Positions 1-9,580 of a stretch of DNA of 49,230 nt are shown here, piece after piece (position 1 is the stretch's first letter; the number at the start of each line of letters is the position of its first letter). A program made the position numbers and the translations under genes. Origin of the DNA: Firm-04 sp964463355 (GTDB lineage Bacteria > Bacillota > Clostridia > Oscillospirales > Ruminococcaceae). The notes beneath the pieces are model-generated. The model made no database searches, was not told where the DNA came from, and worked only from the letters and a program-made list of their open reading frames with translations. The DNA is taken from the NCBI GenBank assembly GCA_964463355.1, contig CAYXBP010000013.1, forward strand, positions 1-49,230, in the 5' to 3' direction.

Positions 1-63
1 AGTTGAGGTTTATTAGGGTACTCGTTAAATCACCCTAAAATATATTATACGAGGAGAAAGCGT

Positions 64-1380
64 ATGGCAAATCCATATTTACCGCTGTGGGAGTACATTC
101 CAGACGGCGAGCCGAGAGTGTTCGGAGAGCGCGTGTACATTTATGGTTCTCATGACAGAGCAGCAAGCGAGTCTTTTTGCGATTATCGCTTAATGGTGTG
201 GTCTGCCCCTGTGCATGATCTGAACAACTGGAGCTGTCACGGCATAAGTTTTTGCACCAGAGATACCAATGGTAGAGCATCTGATACCAGTGCTTGGACG
301 CAAAACGAGTTGTATGCGCCAGATGTGGTGCAGTTTGGTGGTAGATACTATCTGTATGCATATATAGTGGGCAGCAAGGGCTGCGTTGCAGTCGCTGATC
401 ATCCAGAGGGACCTTTTACGCTGCTCGATCGTTACCATTACGATGCAGCGGATGTGGGGGACGATGGTATTTTTAATGATCCAGGCGTGCTGGTGGATGA
501 TGATGGCAGGGGATACATTTTCTATGGCTTTGAGCGTTCTCATTTCAATGCGTTGGAGCCAGATATGATAACCATCCAAAAAGGGTCATACAAGGCGGAT
601 ATCATTCCCCGTGGTACAGCTTGCAATGATTTCTTTGAGGCAAGTTCCCCCCGAAAAATCGGCGATAAATACTATCTTATTTACTCGCCCAGGTTCGGCA
701 GCTGTTTGGCATACGCCGTTGCAGAGCGTCCGGAAGGGCCTTATGTGCGTATGGGGAATATCGTGGATAACGGCAAGGAATACCCAGGTGGCAACAATCA
801 CGGTTCGCTGTGTAAGATCAATGGGCAGTGGTATATTTTTTATCATCGCATGACCAATGATACGATTACTTCGCGCCGTGCCTGTGTAGAGCGCGTGGAA
901 ATTTTGCCAGATGGCACCATTCCCGAAGTCGAGATGACCTCGTTGGGATTTGAAAACGCGCTGAATCCCTACCGCATCACCTCAGCGGATATTGCCTGTG
1001 TGCTGAAAAACGGCTGCTTTGTTACCGAAAAAGATGCATTTACTCGTTGCATTACCGCGATTTGCAAAGGGGCAGTGATTGGCTACAAGTATTTTGATTT
1101 TGGCGATGATTTTACGGGCGATCCTTTGATTTTTGCGGCGAGAGTTACGAGCAATGGCTGCAAGGCGGAGATTCACATTCGCATTGACGGCGAGGATGGC
1201 GAAGAGATTGGTGTTTGTGAGGTTGATACGCATGACGGCAGCTATCAGACGAAGGTGAAGCCTGTTACGGGTCGGCACAGTGTGTATTTTGTGATAGATC
1301 ATGCTTATCATGGTTGGGCATCCAATGCTTTTGATGCTCGTCACCTGTTTGATTTGCAGGCTTTTGTGTTCATGAAATGA
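64..1380 (+). CDS. GH43 family glycoside hydrolase with C-terminal CBM6-like domain
   Basis: 438 residues with no signal peptide, so probably cytoplasmic and acting on short imported arabino/xylo-oligosaccharides. The N-terminal five-bladed propeller carries the three acidic positions expected of GH43: Asp14 in PDGEP, an Asp near residue 139 in FNDPG, and Glu192 in FFEASSP. Residues about 310-438 look like the CBM6-type beta-sandwich often found C-terminal in this family (IGYKYFDFG, then a repeated strand pattern). The start is supported by GAGGAG at 51-56, eight bases before the ATG. The gene ends in a strong hairpin terminator and converges on the GH48 gene. The substrate (arabinofuranosyl or xylosyl linkages) and the subfamily cannot be fixed by eye. 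The upstream 63 bases may belong to an operon starting outside the window. Confidence 0.88.
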   Translation: MANPYLPLWEYIPDGEPRVFGERVYIYGSHDRAASESFCDYRLMVWSAPVHDLNNWSCHGISFCTRDTNGRASDTSAWTQNELYAPDVVQFGGRYYLYAYIVGSKGCVAVADHPEGPFTLLDRYHYDAADVGDDGIFNDPGVLVDDDGRGYIFYGFERSHFNALEPDMITIQKGSYKADIIPRGTACNDFFEASSPRKIGDKYYLIYSPRFGSCLAYAVAERPEGPYVRMGNIVDNGKEYPGGNNHGSLCKINGQWYIFYHRMTNDTITSRRACVERVEILPDGTIPEVEMTSLGFENALNPYRITSADIACVLKNGCFVTEKDAFTRCITAICKGAVIGYKYFDFGDDFTGDPLIFAARVTSNGCKAEIHIRIDGEDGEEIGVCEVDTHDGSYQTKVKPVTGRHSVYFVIDHAYHGWASNAFDARHLFDLQAFVFMK

Positions 1381-1393
1381 GCAAAAACGCTGT

Positions 1394-1431
1394 AACCCCC
1401 TGTTTCCATTTTGGAAGCAGGGGGTTCTTTG
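1394..1431 (+). terminator. Terminator of the GH43 gene
   Basis: A 14-bp stem (AACCCCCTGTTTCC with GGAAGCAGGGGGTT, one G-T pair) with a short T-rich loop, followed by TTCTTTG. It starts 13 bases after the GH43 stop codon. Confidence 0.85.
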
Positions 1432-1540
1432 TGTTCGTACAGAAGCTGCCGTATGGCGACAAAAAATCGGGAATGGTGTTGAGAATATGGATAAAACCGG
1501 TTTTCATCGTGTCTAGCCTGGAAGAAAATCTCCATGCAAT

Positions 1541-1585
1541 ACGCATAAAAAGCAGAACAGCACCACATAAAGTGGTACTGTTCTG
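1541..1585 (-). terminator. Terminator of the GH48 gene
   Basis: On the minus strand, a 14-bp stem CAGAACAGTACCAC / GTGGTGCTGTTCTG (one wobble) is followed by CTTTTTATGCG. It lies about 60 bases beyond the GH48 stop. Bases 1432-1540, between the two convergent terminators, show nothing else. Confidence 0.8.
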
Positions 1586-1645
1586 AATGATCAAAATGCA
1601 TTGTTTACAGGCTCACCTGCATTGCGATGGAGAACCTGATGGGGA

Positions 1646-4108
1646 TTACTGGTTACCCAATGCAGAGTAAGGAATCAAACCAGCAAGGTACTGCAAAATC
1701 ATTGTGGTATCTTCAGGGGTAGTCTGACCGTCGTATGCGCAGTCAGCATTGAGCAGACCCTGACTGCTGATAACCGCAGTATCATCCTCAGCGAGGAAGC
1801 GGTTGAACAGGATGACGTCGTTGGTCTTAACATTGCCATCGCAGTTGACATCGCCCCAGTTGGTGGTGGTGATAGGAGCATCGGCAGTAGAAGGTGTCAC
1901 ATCAGGATACAGCTCATACATAGTACCCAGAGCCATCATGATATCACCTGCGTGCCAGAATCTGTGGTAGTTCAACTCAACAGCAGCAACATTGGTGAAG
2001 TCGCTGACATCGGGGGCACCATTAAACTGGGTAACGGTTTCATCGAACTTTGCGCCATTTGCGATATCAGCCTCGTAAGCAGCCTTCAGCTCCATGTACT
2101 TTGCATCAGACTCATACATCGAACGAATGTCGCTGAATACGATACCGTTCTTTGCCACATCGCCGTAGGGATAAGTACCCTGCTTGCCTGCGGGAACATA
2201 AACGGGCTGTGCGAAAATACGGGTCAGAGAGCCGTTGTGCTCGGTTCTGGAGAGACCGATATTATCACGAGCGTTCTCCCAGACGCGGTCGAGCAGCTGC
2301 TGACCGAGATACAGAGCCTTGGAGGCAGTATCGGTACCCTCAGCGACAACGCCAGAGGCCTCAACACCCTCTGCTGCTGCGTACCAGATCAAGGTATTTG
2401 CAAGAGAGGTCACGCAACCGAGGTCGCTGTTACCCTTGCCCTGAACGGTAGCGTGCAGGTTGGAGTTCGCATTTGCGTTATAGGACTTGCTCCAGGTTTC
2501 GGGGGCACCAGACCATACAAGGTTAGAAGGAATCGCGTAGTCGCCATCGTCGGTCAACTCAACCTCTGCGAGGAAGAAGTCAACCCACTTCTTCAGCATG
2601 CTGCTAAGGCCCTCTTCCATGGTCACGCCGCCGGGCTTCACAGCACCCTTGGAACCATCGACATCGGTCTTGATGATGTAGTACAGCTCAGCAAGACGCT
2701 GGGTTGCCCAAACCTGGTTACCGATCCAGTAGTTGGAGCCAGGGTCAGCATAAACGGGATGCTCAACGTAAGCCATATCATAGAAGGTAGGCACGCCAGA
2801 GGGATAAGTATCGTACTTACCGTTCCAGCAGTTGGTCAGACCGCCTGCGAAGGGACCTTCAGCAGACTGCAACCACATATACAGCTCAAGCTGACGCTGC
2901 AAGGAGGTGGTGTAGTCCTTTGTTGCATCGGTAGCCTTCATAGCAGCATTCAGACCAGAATCATACAGCAAGCCGTAAGCAGCCAGAGGGCTCTGGTAGA
3001 ACTGGTGGCAGTGGGAAGCAGAAATCTGCCATGCCCATGTGCCATCAGCGGCACCGCCCCATGCGCTGTACCAAGACATCAGGTAGTGCGCAGATGCGTA
3101 GCCTGCACCGCCATTGGAGTCAGCGTTCATGTTCTGGCAACCAATGGTCTTGTAGTACTTATCGAACATGTTGTTACGCACCATATCGCCCATCATACCA
3201 GCCTTGGTGGTAACGGAAGAATCGCCTACGCCCCATCTGTTGGCAGCGTAAACAGCCTGAATTGCGCGGTTTTCAGCGTCAGGAGCGTTGGTGTAAGACC
3301 ACTTCTTGGTACCTGCGTTGGTTTCAAACGCGAACTTCATGCCCAGACCGCCCACATCGCCGTACTTCAAATCTTCGATACAGGGATGAGGAATGGTTTC
3401 AAAGCAAGATTCAGAATCACCACGCTGGAAGGTGTTGATGAAGGTGAAGGTTCCCAGAGTGCCCTCTGCGGAGCCACCGAAGCCATACCAGTCATCAACG
3501 TCAGCCAGCCAGTGCAGCAGATATTCGCCACCCTGGGAGGAATATGCAGAAGTAAAATACTTGTGAATGGGGTTTGAACCAGTGTTGCCAGAGCTGCCCT
3601 CGGAAGGATAGGACTGGATGCTGGTAGGATACTCTGCGCAAACCTGGGAACTCAGTGTGTTTGTCCAGAAGCCGTTCTGTGAAGAAGGAACCATTGCCTC
3701 CAGGGTCTTCCATGCTTTTGCGAGATCGTTGGTTGCGGAGCCGTAGTAATCGGTATTCTTGGAGATGTTGTCCTGCATTGCTGCCATCCAGACGATGTAG
3801 GACATAGCCTCAGAAGTGGTCTCATGACCGTAATCAGGAGCCTCAACAATGCACTCCTCCACTGCGTGGTAAGGGATACCAAAACCACCGTTGGGAACAT
3901 TGTTCTTGCTCAGGTAGCCGTTTTCTTGACCATTGGTAACGACATCATCGTACAGCGAAAGGAAACGCTGTGCATAAGTTTCGTCGCCGTACTTCTCTTC
4001 TTTGGTGCGAGTGCCAGCAGCGGAAGCGGTACAAGTCATCAATGCGCTTGATGCCATAGCTGCTGCCAGAACTGCCGCGAGAAGCGCTCTGTTCTTCTTA
4101 AATTGCAT
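1646..4108 (-). CDS. GH48 cellulase with C-terminal type I dockerin
   Basis: 820 residues, the usual size for a cellulosomal processive family 48 exo/endo-cellulase. The start is taken at the ATG preceded by AGAGGGG; a longer in-frame start lacks a ribosome site. Residues 1-31 form a Sec signal peptide (basic MQFKKNR, hydrophobic core, ending near ASA). The GH48 barrel follows, including VEAPDYGHETTSEA, where Glu100 matches the catalytic acid (Glu55) and Glu89 the Glu44 of Clostridium Cel48F. The last ~70 residues are a dockerin. Its first calcium loop is canonical (GDVNCDGNVKTNDV); the second (ADCAYDGQTTPEDTT) is less regular. Secreted and docked by cohesin onto a scaffoldin, it should release cellobiose from cellulose chains. 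It is transcribed alone from a consensus promoter with a ~315-nt leader. Confidence 0.96.
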   Translation of the reverse strand: MQFKKNRALLAAVLAAAMASSALMTCTASAAGTRTKEEKYGDETYAQRFLSLYDDVVTNGQENGYLSKNNVPNGGFGIPYHAVEECIVEAPDYGHETTSEAMSYIVWMAAMQDNISKNTDYYGSATNDLAKAWKTLEAMVPSSQNGFWTNTLSSQVCAEYPTSIQSYPSEGSSGNTGSNPIHKYFTSAYSSQGGEYLLHWLADVDDWYGFGGSAEGTLGTFTFINTFQRGDSESCFETIPHPCIEDLKYGDVGGLGMKFAFETNAGTKKWSYTNAPDAENRAIQAVYAANRWGVGDSSVTTKAGMMGDMVRNNMFDKYYKTIGCQNMNADSNGGAGYASAHYLMSWYSAWGGAADGTWAWQISASHCHQFYQSPLAAYGLLYDSGLNAAMKATDATKDYTTSLQRQLELYMWLQSAEGPFAGGLTNCWNGKYDTYPSGVPTFYDMAYVEHPVYADPGSNYWIGNQVWATQRLAELYYIIKTDVDGSKGAVKPGGVTMEEGLSSMLKKWVDFFLAEVELTDDGDYAIPSNLVWSGAPETWSKSYNANANSNLHATVQGKGNSDLGCVTSLANTLIWYAAAEGVEASGVVAEGTDTASKALYLGQQLLDRVWENARDNIGLSRTEHNGSLTRIFAQPVYVPAGKQGTYPYGDVAKNGIVFSDIRSMYESDAKYMELKAAYEADIANGAKFDETVTQFNGAPDVSDFTNVAAVELNYHRFWHAGDIMMALGTMYELYPDVTPSTADAPITTTNWGDVNCDGNVKTNDVILFNRFLAEDDTAVISSQGLLNADCAYDGQTTPEDTTMILQYLAGLIPYSALGNQ

Positions 4109-4423
4109 TCTTTTTTCCCCTCTCATATAGTTTAGGTGATTTGCACGGTACCTGTGATACACAGGCATTCAGATTTGTACCGTTTCGGGCAGCCCCCGTG
4201 CGACCTGACCAAAGCGGCTTGCGTATATGTGGCGATCCCCCACGGTGAAAAAGCAATTTTGTCACAATTTCGGCAACATTCTTGTTTCCGACGGGGTGTC
4301 GGAATAAGCAGTCACAAGCTGCCGCCTGATGGTGTGATATGCGCGAAAACAGCCTGTTCACTCGCTGAAGTGCTGTTTCCCTCACGCGCGGGCAGATAGA
4401 CACAGCTATGCCACACAAAGCCT
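4109..4423 (-). promoter_or_regulatory. Long structured 5' leader of the GH48 mRNA
   Basis: From the predicted start near 4423 to the GH48 ATG lie about 315 transcribed bases with no credible reading frame. On the minus strand I can pair AAACAGC/GCTGTTT enclosing CACT/AGTG, TTCCGAC/GTCGGAA, and a nested ACGGTA/TACCGT around CCTGTG/CACAGG just ahead of the ribosome site. No riboswitch class I know fits. It may be a post-transcriptional control element or a stability leader. Confidence 0.55.
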
Positions 4424-4429
4424 ATTTTC

Positions 4430-4458
4430 ATTATAGTGATTTCGTTTTGCTTTGTCAA
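4430..4458 (-). promoter_or_regulatory. Consensus sigma-A promoter of the GH48 gene
   Basis: On the minus strand TTGACA (4453-4458), a 17-base spacer and TATAAT (4430-4435) match the vegetative consensus exactly. Bases 4459-4788, the remainder of this intergenic stretch, are AT-rich and hold only a weak candidate promoter (GATAAT near 4703) for the downstream ABC operon. Confidence 0.9.
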
Positions 4459-4788
4459 GCATTTCGCAAGATTCTGCGTTGATTGGAAAGCCTTTTCGGA
4501 TGATTTCACAAAAAATCGCAATAATTTTTGTGCAACCTGCCAAGATGTAAGCAGAATCATGATTTTGGGATCGGAGCATTGCTTTCTCAGCAATTGCACA
4601 CATTGCGCACACATTCATGCTGTAAAATAGCAATATGGTGTGATTTTGTCGGCTATTCATAAAATCGTCACATATTGTACATTTCACATTCATGTTTTTT
4701 TGCGATAATGAAAAAGAGCGTCTTGCTGAAAGGTCGTTCTATACAGCGCTGCCAATGACAGCAGCGGAAAGGGGCTGTACTATATTTC

Positions 4789-5829
4789 ATGGTTGAAATC
4801 AAAAATCTGACCAAATATTACGGTGCGCATCCCGCCGTACAGGATATTTCTTTTACCGTTGGTGATCATGAGGTGCTTGGCTTTCTGGGGCCAAACGGTG
4901 CGGGCAAATCCACCACAATGAATATGATCACTGGCTGCCTGCCGTCCACATCGGGTACTGTGCTGGTGGATGGCTTCGATATCGCTAAAGAACCCATGGA
5001 GGTCAAGCGTCGTATCGGGTATTTGCCGGAGCTGCCGCCCGTTTATGGTGATATGCGCGTGCGCAACTATCTGGAGTTTGTGGCAGGCTTGAAAGGCATT
5101 GCACGCAAAGATCGCAAGAGCGAGGTGGAAAATGCGCTGGAGCGTCTGCGCTTGGTTGATGTGCAGAAACGTCTGATTGGCAATCTTTCCAAGGGATACC
5201 GTCAGCGTGTGGGCTTTGCGCAGGCACTGCTGGGTTCGCCGAAGTTTTTAATTCTGGACGAGCCGACGGTAGGTCTTGACCCGACACAGGTCATGGAGGT
5301 GCGCAACCTTATCAAAGATCTCGCCAAGGAGCATACGATTATCTTCTCCACCCATATTCTGGCAGAGGTCAGTGCGGTGTGTGAGCGCGTGGTCATCATC
5401 AATAAGGGGCAGATTCGTGCAGTGGATACCATCGAAAATCTTGCTGCTGCTGCCGAGGGCGATCCAACCTTGCGTATGAAGGTGGAGGGCGATGTGAAGA
5501 AAATCTCCACTATTGTAAATAGTATAGAGGGCGTGCGGGAACTGCGCGAAGTCGAGTATGTTTCTGCGGGCGTGAACAGCTTTGAAGTAGTTGTGACAGA
5601 TGAATCCGTGCGGAAATCGCTGATGACGAAGCTCCTTGAAGCCGATTGTATGGTGCTGGAGATTTCTGCGGAAAAGGCAAGCCTTGAGCAGGTGTTCGTC
5701 AAATTGACCGCCCCAGACCGTAAAAAAACCCGCGAAGAGGAGTTCGAGGAGCTTGCACAGAAGCTAGAAGCCGATCGTCTTGCGGAGGAAAATGCAAATC
5801 CTTATAACGATAATGAGGAGGACACCTGA
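4789..5829 (+). CDS. ABC transporter ATP-binding protein (gliding/GldA-like type)
   Basis: 346 residues. Walker A is GPNGAGKST at residues 34-42; the signature LSKGYRQR, the Walker B stretch ending DEPTVGLDP and the switch histidine in STHIL follow in order, so the ATPase should be active. After the ~220-residue nucleotide-binding domain there is a 120-residue C-terminal extension with an acidic, highly charged tail, as in CcmA/GldA-like ATPases of ABC-2 exporters. It overlaps the next gene by one base and opens a four-gene operon with permease, GldG-like and DUF4340 proteins. The cargo of this set in Gram-positive bacteria is unknown; the name comes from gliding genes in Bacteroidetes, and gliding is not implied here. 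Confidence 0.93.
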   Translation: MVEIKNLTKYYGAHPAVQDISFTVGDHEVLGFLGPNGAGKSTTMNMITGCLPSTSGTVLVDGFDIAKEPMEVKRRIGYLPELPPVYGDMRVRNYLEFVAGLKGIARKDRKSEVENALERLRLVDVQKRLIGNLSKGYRQRVGFAQALLGSPKFLILDEPTVGLDPTQVMEVRNLIKDLAKEHTIIFSTHILAEVSAVCERVVIINKGQIRAVDTIENLAAAAEGDPTLRMKVEGDVKKISTIVNSIEGVRELREVEYVSAGVNSFEVVVTDESVRKSLMTKLLEADCMVLEISAEKASLEQVFVKLTAPDRKKTREEEFEELAQKLEADRLAEENANPYNDNEEDT

Positions 5830-6560
5830 TGTTTGCGCTGTACAAAAAAGAATTGCAATCTTATTTTTATTCGCCTTTTGCTTATGTGGTTTGCGCGCTG
5901 TTTATGCTGGTGTTTTCGCTTAGCTTCATCAACGGCATCGCTAATATGGATTCCAGTGTGTTCAAGTTTTCGTTCTCTAATGTGTTCTACAACAACTTTT
6001 TCTATTTTATTTTTATGATTCCCATGCTGACCATGCGTACCTTTGCAGAGGAACGCAAAAACAGTACTGAAACGCTGCTGCTTTCCGCGCCAATATCTAT
6101 CGTGAAGATCGTGCTTGCGAAGTTTGGGGCTGTTTCCACCGTGTTCTTGTGCATGATGCTCTGCTCGTTGTTCTTTCCATTGATCGCTGCGCTCAATGGC
6201 ACCGTGATCGTCGGCAGCTTGATCTGCGGTTACGTTGGGTTCTTCTTGTGGGGATTGTTCTGTATCGCGGTAGGCGTGATGATCTCTGCTACCACCGATA
6301 ATCCCATTTTGGCGGCTGTGCTGGGCGAGGCTGCTATGTTGCTGATCATCTTTCTGGATAATTTTACAGATTCGGCACTGGTGCAGTCGATTCCAGCGGT
6401 GGCAAAAGTGTTCCAGTGGTTTTCTACAGAGGCGCGTTTTGTCAACTTCTCGCAGGGCTTATTCGGTGTCGGCGATCTGGTGTTCTTCCTTTCGCTGACG
6501 CTTGTGGTGCTGGCATGGACCGTTATCATCATTGAAAAACGCCGCTGGAGCCGCGGTTGA
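5829..6560 (+). CDS. ABC-2 type permease (GldF-like)
   Basis: 243 residues with about six hydrophobic segments: one near the N-terminus (FAYVVCALFMLVFSL), then a conserved amphipathic region with TMRTFAEERKNSTETLL typical of ABC-2 permeases, and four or five more helices to the end. It is the membrane half-transporter paired with the preceding ATPase, with which it shares one base (the ATPase stop TGA and this ATG overlap). It probably forms a homodimeric channel or lipid-linked substrate exporter. The GldG-like subunit starts 18 bases downstream behind an AGGAGG site. Confidence 0.9.
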   Translation: MFALYKKELQSYFYSPFAYVVCALFMLVFSLSFINGIANMDSSVFKFSFSNVFYNNFFYFIFMIPMLTMRTFAEERKNSTETLLLSAPISIVKIVLAKFGAVSTVFLCMMLCSLFFPLIAALNGTVIVGSLICGYVGFFLWGLFCIAVGVMISATTDNPILAAVLGEAAMLLIIFLDNFTDSALVQSIPAVAKVFQWFSTEARFVNFSQGLFGVGDLVFFLSLTLVVLAWTVIIIEKRRWSRG

Positions 6561-6578
6561 TCGCAGGAGGAATAGTAT

Positions 6579-8060
6579 ATGAAAACCGTGGATATTCACG
6601 CAAAAAATAAGAAATTCACTGCCATAGCATGGGCACTTGCTGCGTTGATGTTGGCTGTGATGATTCCTTTGAATTTGATCTTCGAACGCTTGGATATCAA
6701 TTTTGATATGACCAGCAACAGTATGTACACGTTGACCAAAACCACCACCGATTATCTGGATGCGCTGGATAAGCAGGGCATTGTGGTAGATGTGTACTTT
6801 TTAACCCCCATGGAGGAACTGGAGGGAGAGCCTGAGGTGCTGGCACTCTACCAGACATTGCTTGCTTATGATGCATATGAGTGCTTCAATTTGATCGACA
6901 TAGACCCCGATACTGAGCCGCAAGTGTTGAAAAAACTGAATCCAGACGGCTTCTATAATCTTTCGGATTACGACTTTATGTTTGTTCATGGCGATATGGT
7001 TAAGCGTATGCCCGGCAAGCTGATGTATACCTACGAGTACGAAACTGGCGAGGATGGTAGCCAGAGCGTTGTTTCGGCATCGTTTAACGCCGAGAATTAC
7101 TTTACTGGAGCTATGAAATCTGTGGTGGATGGCGTACAGCCCACTGTCTACTTCCTGGAAGGACATGGCGAGATTCCACTGACGGAAATGACCAAGCTAC
7201 AGGCGAACCTTGGTAACTACAACTACGGCGCGGCACAGCTGAATCTGATCAATGCGGAAAAAGTGCCGGATGATGCCTGCATTGTGATGATCGCAGGGCC
7301 GACCTCCGATATCACCGAGGAAGAGTATGAAAAGCTTTCCGATTTCCTTGATCTGGGTGGCAATGTCACCTTGCTGATGACCCCAAATGATGCGGAACTC
7401 TCTTACATCAATCTGACATCCCTGATGGCCGAGTTTTGCATTGGCATGGATTACGACCGCATTTATGAAACCGATAGCGCACGCCATGTATCAGGCAACC
7501 CCTATATCTTCCTGTGCGATCTTGAACCAGCTGGTGAAAATGCTGAGATTGACCTGACAGGGCCACTGCTTGAGGATAATACGATTCTGACCTATATGCC
7601 TGCTTCCCGTAGTTTTTACAGCATCTTTGGCAGCAATTACCAAACCTTGAACATGGATACTCTGATCGCCACACAGAACACTGCCTACGGTGAGCCGTAT
7701 GGTGGAACTTTTGAAGATCCAGACCCTATTGAGGGGAAGAAAATGTATCTTGCCATGTACTCTGAGGATTCCCTTCGCAAGAACGCAAAAATGGCAGTGT
7801 TCGGTTCTGCTGAGTTTATTACCGATGATGCGATGGCAACAGATTACTATATCAACCCCGTGAATTTGTTCCTCTCCACCATCACATGGATGTACAACAG
7901 CGATGTGGATATGGAGATTGACAACAAAAACAAGACCTACGATGCCCTGAATGTCAAAAGCGAGGATGCAGCAACAGGTTATATCGCACTGTTTGTGGCA
8001 GTTCCAGTTGCAATCACACTGGTGGGCGTTATTATCTGGCTGAGGAGGAAGGACGCATGA
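6579..8060 (+). CDS. GldG-family ABC transporter auxiliary protein
   Basis: 493 residues. One membrane helix near residues 14-34, a large extracellular region and a second helix near 466-488 followed by WLRRKDA give the two-anchor topology of the ABC-type auxiliary family (PF09822). The sequence VYFLEGHGEIPL near residue 190 is the recognisable family hallmark. AGGAGG lies eight bases ahead of the ATG. It overlaps the following gene by four bases (ATGA), so translation is coupled. It is presumed to sit on the outer face of the exporter formed by the two preceding genes; the substrate is unknown. Confidence 0.88.
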   Translation: MKTVDIHAKNKKFTAIAWALAALMLAVMIPLNLIFERLDINFDMTSNSMYTLTKTTTDYLDALDKQGIVVDVYFLTPMEELEGEPEVLALYQTLLAYDAYECFNLIDIDPDTEPQVLKKLNPDGFYNLSDYDFMFVHGDMVKRMPGKLMYTYEYETGEDGSQSVVSASFNAENYFTGAMKSVVDGVQPTVYFLEGHGEIPLTEMTKLQANLGNYNYGAAQLNLINAEKVPDDACIVMIAGPTSDITEEEYEKLSDFLDLGGNVTLLMTPNDAELSYINLTSLMAEFCIGMDYDRIYETDSARHVSGNPYIFLCDLEPAGENAEIDLTGPLLEDNTILTYMPASRSFYSIFGSNYQTLNMDTLIATQNTAYGEPYGGTFEDPDPIEGKKMYLAMYSEDSLRKNAKMAVFGSAEFITDDAMATDYYINPVNLFLSTITWMYNSDVDMEIDNKNKTYDALNVKSEDAATGYIALFVAVPVAITLVGVIIWLRRKDA

Positions 8061-9469
8061 AGCCCGTTCGCTGGATCATTGCCCTTGTGGTCGCTGTAAT
8101 CGCACTCTGCGCCGTTTATTTTGTGGTTGACAAGAATGCGGACGACCGTGAAAAGCAGCAGCAGCTTGGTGCGGCAAAAACCCTGTTTTCCTTTGATACA
8201 TCCACGGTCAGCCGTGTGACGCTGGAAAGTGAGGATGGTTATTTCGCCTTTGACTGGGATGCTGTCAATGCCACTTGGCAACTTGCCAGTGCTGATCAGT
8301 TCAGCTTTAATACCTACGCAATTTCTACAATTTGTAATTATTTCAGTGAGCTTTCTTCCGAAAAGACAGTTGTGTTTGACTGTCAGGATACTGCCGTTTA
8401 TGGTTTTGATACCCCCACCGTGCTGAAGGTCTACACAACGGGCAAGGGCGAGGAAGATCCCTACGTGCTGTATGTGGGCGACAGTACTCCCACCTATGAT
8501 GCATACTATGCCATGCTGCCCGATTCCAATGACGTGTACACCATCGGATACACACAGGGCTCTATCTTCTGCGCAGATAAGAATATGCTGAAAAATACCT
8601 ACCTCTTTGATACATTCAGCACATTAGTGGATGCCTACGAGCTGATCCGCGACGATAAGACTGTGTTTTCGCTTGAACGTGGCAGCGACTCTCTTTGGAA
8701 GATGACCTATCCACGCCCCTATACCGTGCATTCTTCTAATATCACTGACCTGATGGACAGTTTGGTGCGTGTGCAGGTGGATTCGTTCGTTGAGGAAAAC
8801 CCGGCAGACCTCGCAAAGTATGGTTTGGATCACCCGCAGTATACCCTGAAGCTTCACGGTATCGTCAACGGCAACGCCGTCAGCCGTGAACTGCGCTTTG
8901 GGGATATGATCACCGAAAACGATAACGAAACGCAAATGTACGGCTATATCTCTGATAGCGACCAGGTGTTCATCATTACCAAAGCTTCGGTCAGTTTCTT
9001 GGATAGCAATACCATGCAGTATATCTTGCCTTATTGTGTGGATGTGAGCATCGAAGACCTCAGCAAGATTGAGATTAACATGGGCGATGTGTATGATATG
9101 CACGAAACGCTCTATCTGGATTACGCCAATGAGCAGTATGCGCTGGGCGATATTGATATTGATGCCTACGATGATGAAGATATCCTGACCCTGTACCAGA
9201 ATTTCTATCGCGCAGTTGCAAATCTGCAATTCTCCGCAATGGATCTGGAAGCCGTGCCAGAGGGGGATGCCGCAGTGACTATCCTGTATACACATCTGGA
9301 TGGTAGCGTGACTTCCGTAGAGTTTATACCACAGGCGGAAAACAATTTCTACCTGGTAGTGGATGGCGAATATACTGGTCTTACTGTGCGATTGAATCGC
9401 TTTACTGGAAGCTCTGGTATGGTGATCGCCTATGAAGCACTGCTGAAGGGTCTGAAAGACTTCAAGTAA
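8057..9469 (+). CDS. DUF4340 domain-containing membrane-anchored protein
   Basis: 470 residues. An N-terminal signal-anchor (about residues 7-23, WIIALVVAVIALCAVYFVV) is followed by an extracellular region made of beta-rich repeats. DUF4340 features are visible in the YVLYVGDSTPTYDAYY strand-turn region and the later EENPADLAKYGLDHP segment. This family almost always follows GldG-like genes and ABC-2 exporters, as here, where the start overlaps the preceding stop by four bases. It probably assists the exporter outside the cell; no biochemical role is established. A hairpin terminator 20 bases after the stop closes the operon. Confidence 0.88.
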   Translation: MKPVRWIIALVVAVIALCAVYFVVDKNADDREKQQQLGAAKTLFSFDTSTVSRVTLESEDGYFAFDWDAVNATWQLASADQFSFNTYAISTICNYFSELSSEKTVVFDCQDTAVYGFDTPTVLKVYTTGKGEEDPYVLYVGDSTPTYDAYYAMLPDSNDVYTIGYTQGSIFCADKNMLKNTYLFDTFSTLVDAYELIRDDKTVFSLERGSDSLWKMTYPRPYTVHSSNITDLMDSLVRVQVDSFVEENPADLAKYGLDHPQYTLKLHGIVNGNAVSRELRFGDMITENDNETQMYGYISDSDQVFIITKASVSFLDSNTMQYILPYCVDVSIEDLSKIEINMGDVYDMHETLYLDYANEQYALGDIDIDAYDDEDILTLYQNFYRAVANLQFSAMDLEAVPEGDAAVTILYTHLDGSVTSVEFIPQAENNFYLVVDGEYTGLTVRLNRFTGSSGMVIAYEALLKGLKDFK

Positions 9470-9489
9470 TCCGCGCAATGAATCAAATG

Positions 9490-9520
9490 CCGCATCCGAT
9501 ACTTTGGGTGCGGTGTTTTT
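9490..9520 (+). terminator. Terminator of the ABC exporter operon
   Basis: An 8-bp stem CCGCATCC/GGGTGCGG with an eight-base loop is followed by TGTTTTTG. Confidence 0.85.
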
Positions 9521-9521
9521 G

Positions 9522-9550
9522 TTGACAAAACTGAAACATTATGATAGAAT
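9522..9550 (+). promoter_or_regulatory. Promoter of the membrane protein/GH3 operon
   Basis: TTGACA at 9522-9527, a 17-base spacer and TAGAAT at 9545-9550. It lies about 30 bases before the next start codon and directly abuts the preceding terminator. Confidence 0.8.
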
Positions 9551-9580
9551 GAAATAAGTTGCAAGAAAAGAGGTGTATCC

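Noticed and set aside
1952..3577. A 541-codon open frame on the plus strand opposite the GH48 gene
   Set aside because: It is the antisense shadow of a strongly supported GH48 reading frame, with no ribosome site and a Val/Cys/Ile-rich unnatural composition.
4109..4423. Cyclic di-GMP riboswitch in the GH48 leader
   Set aside because: A stretch ACGCAAGCCGC...GGGCTGCCC hinted at the class I motif, but the conserved core and tetraloop receptor are not present in the right order.
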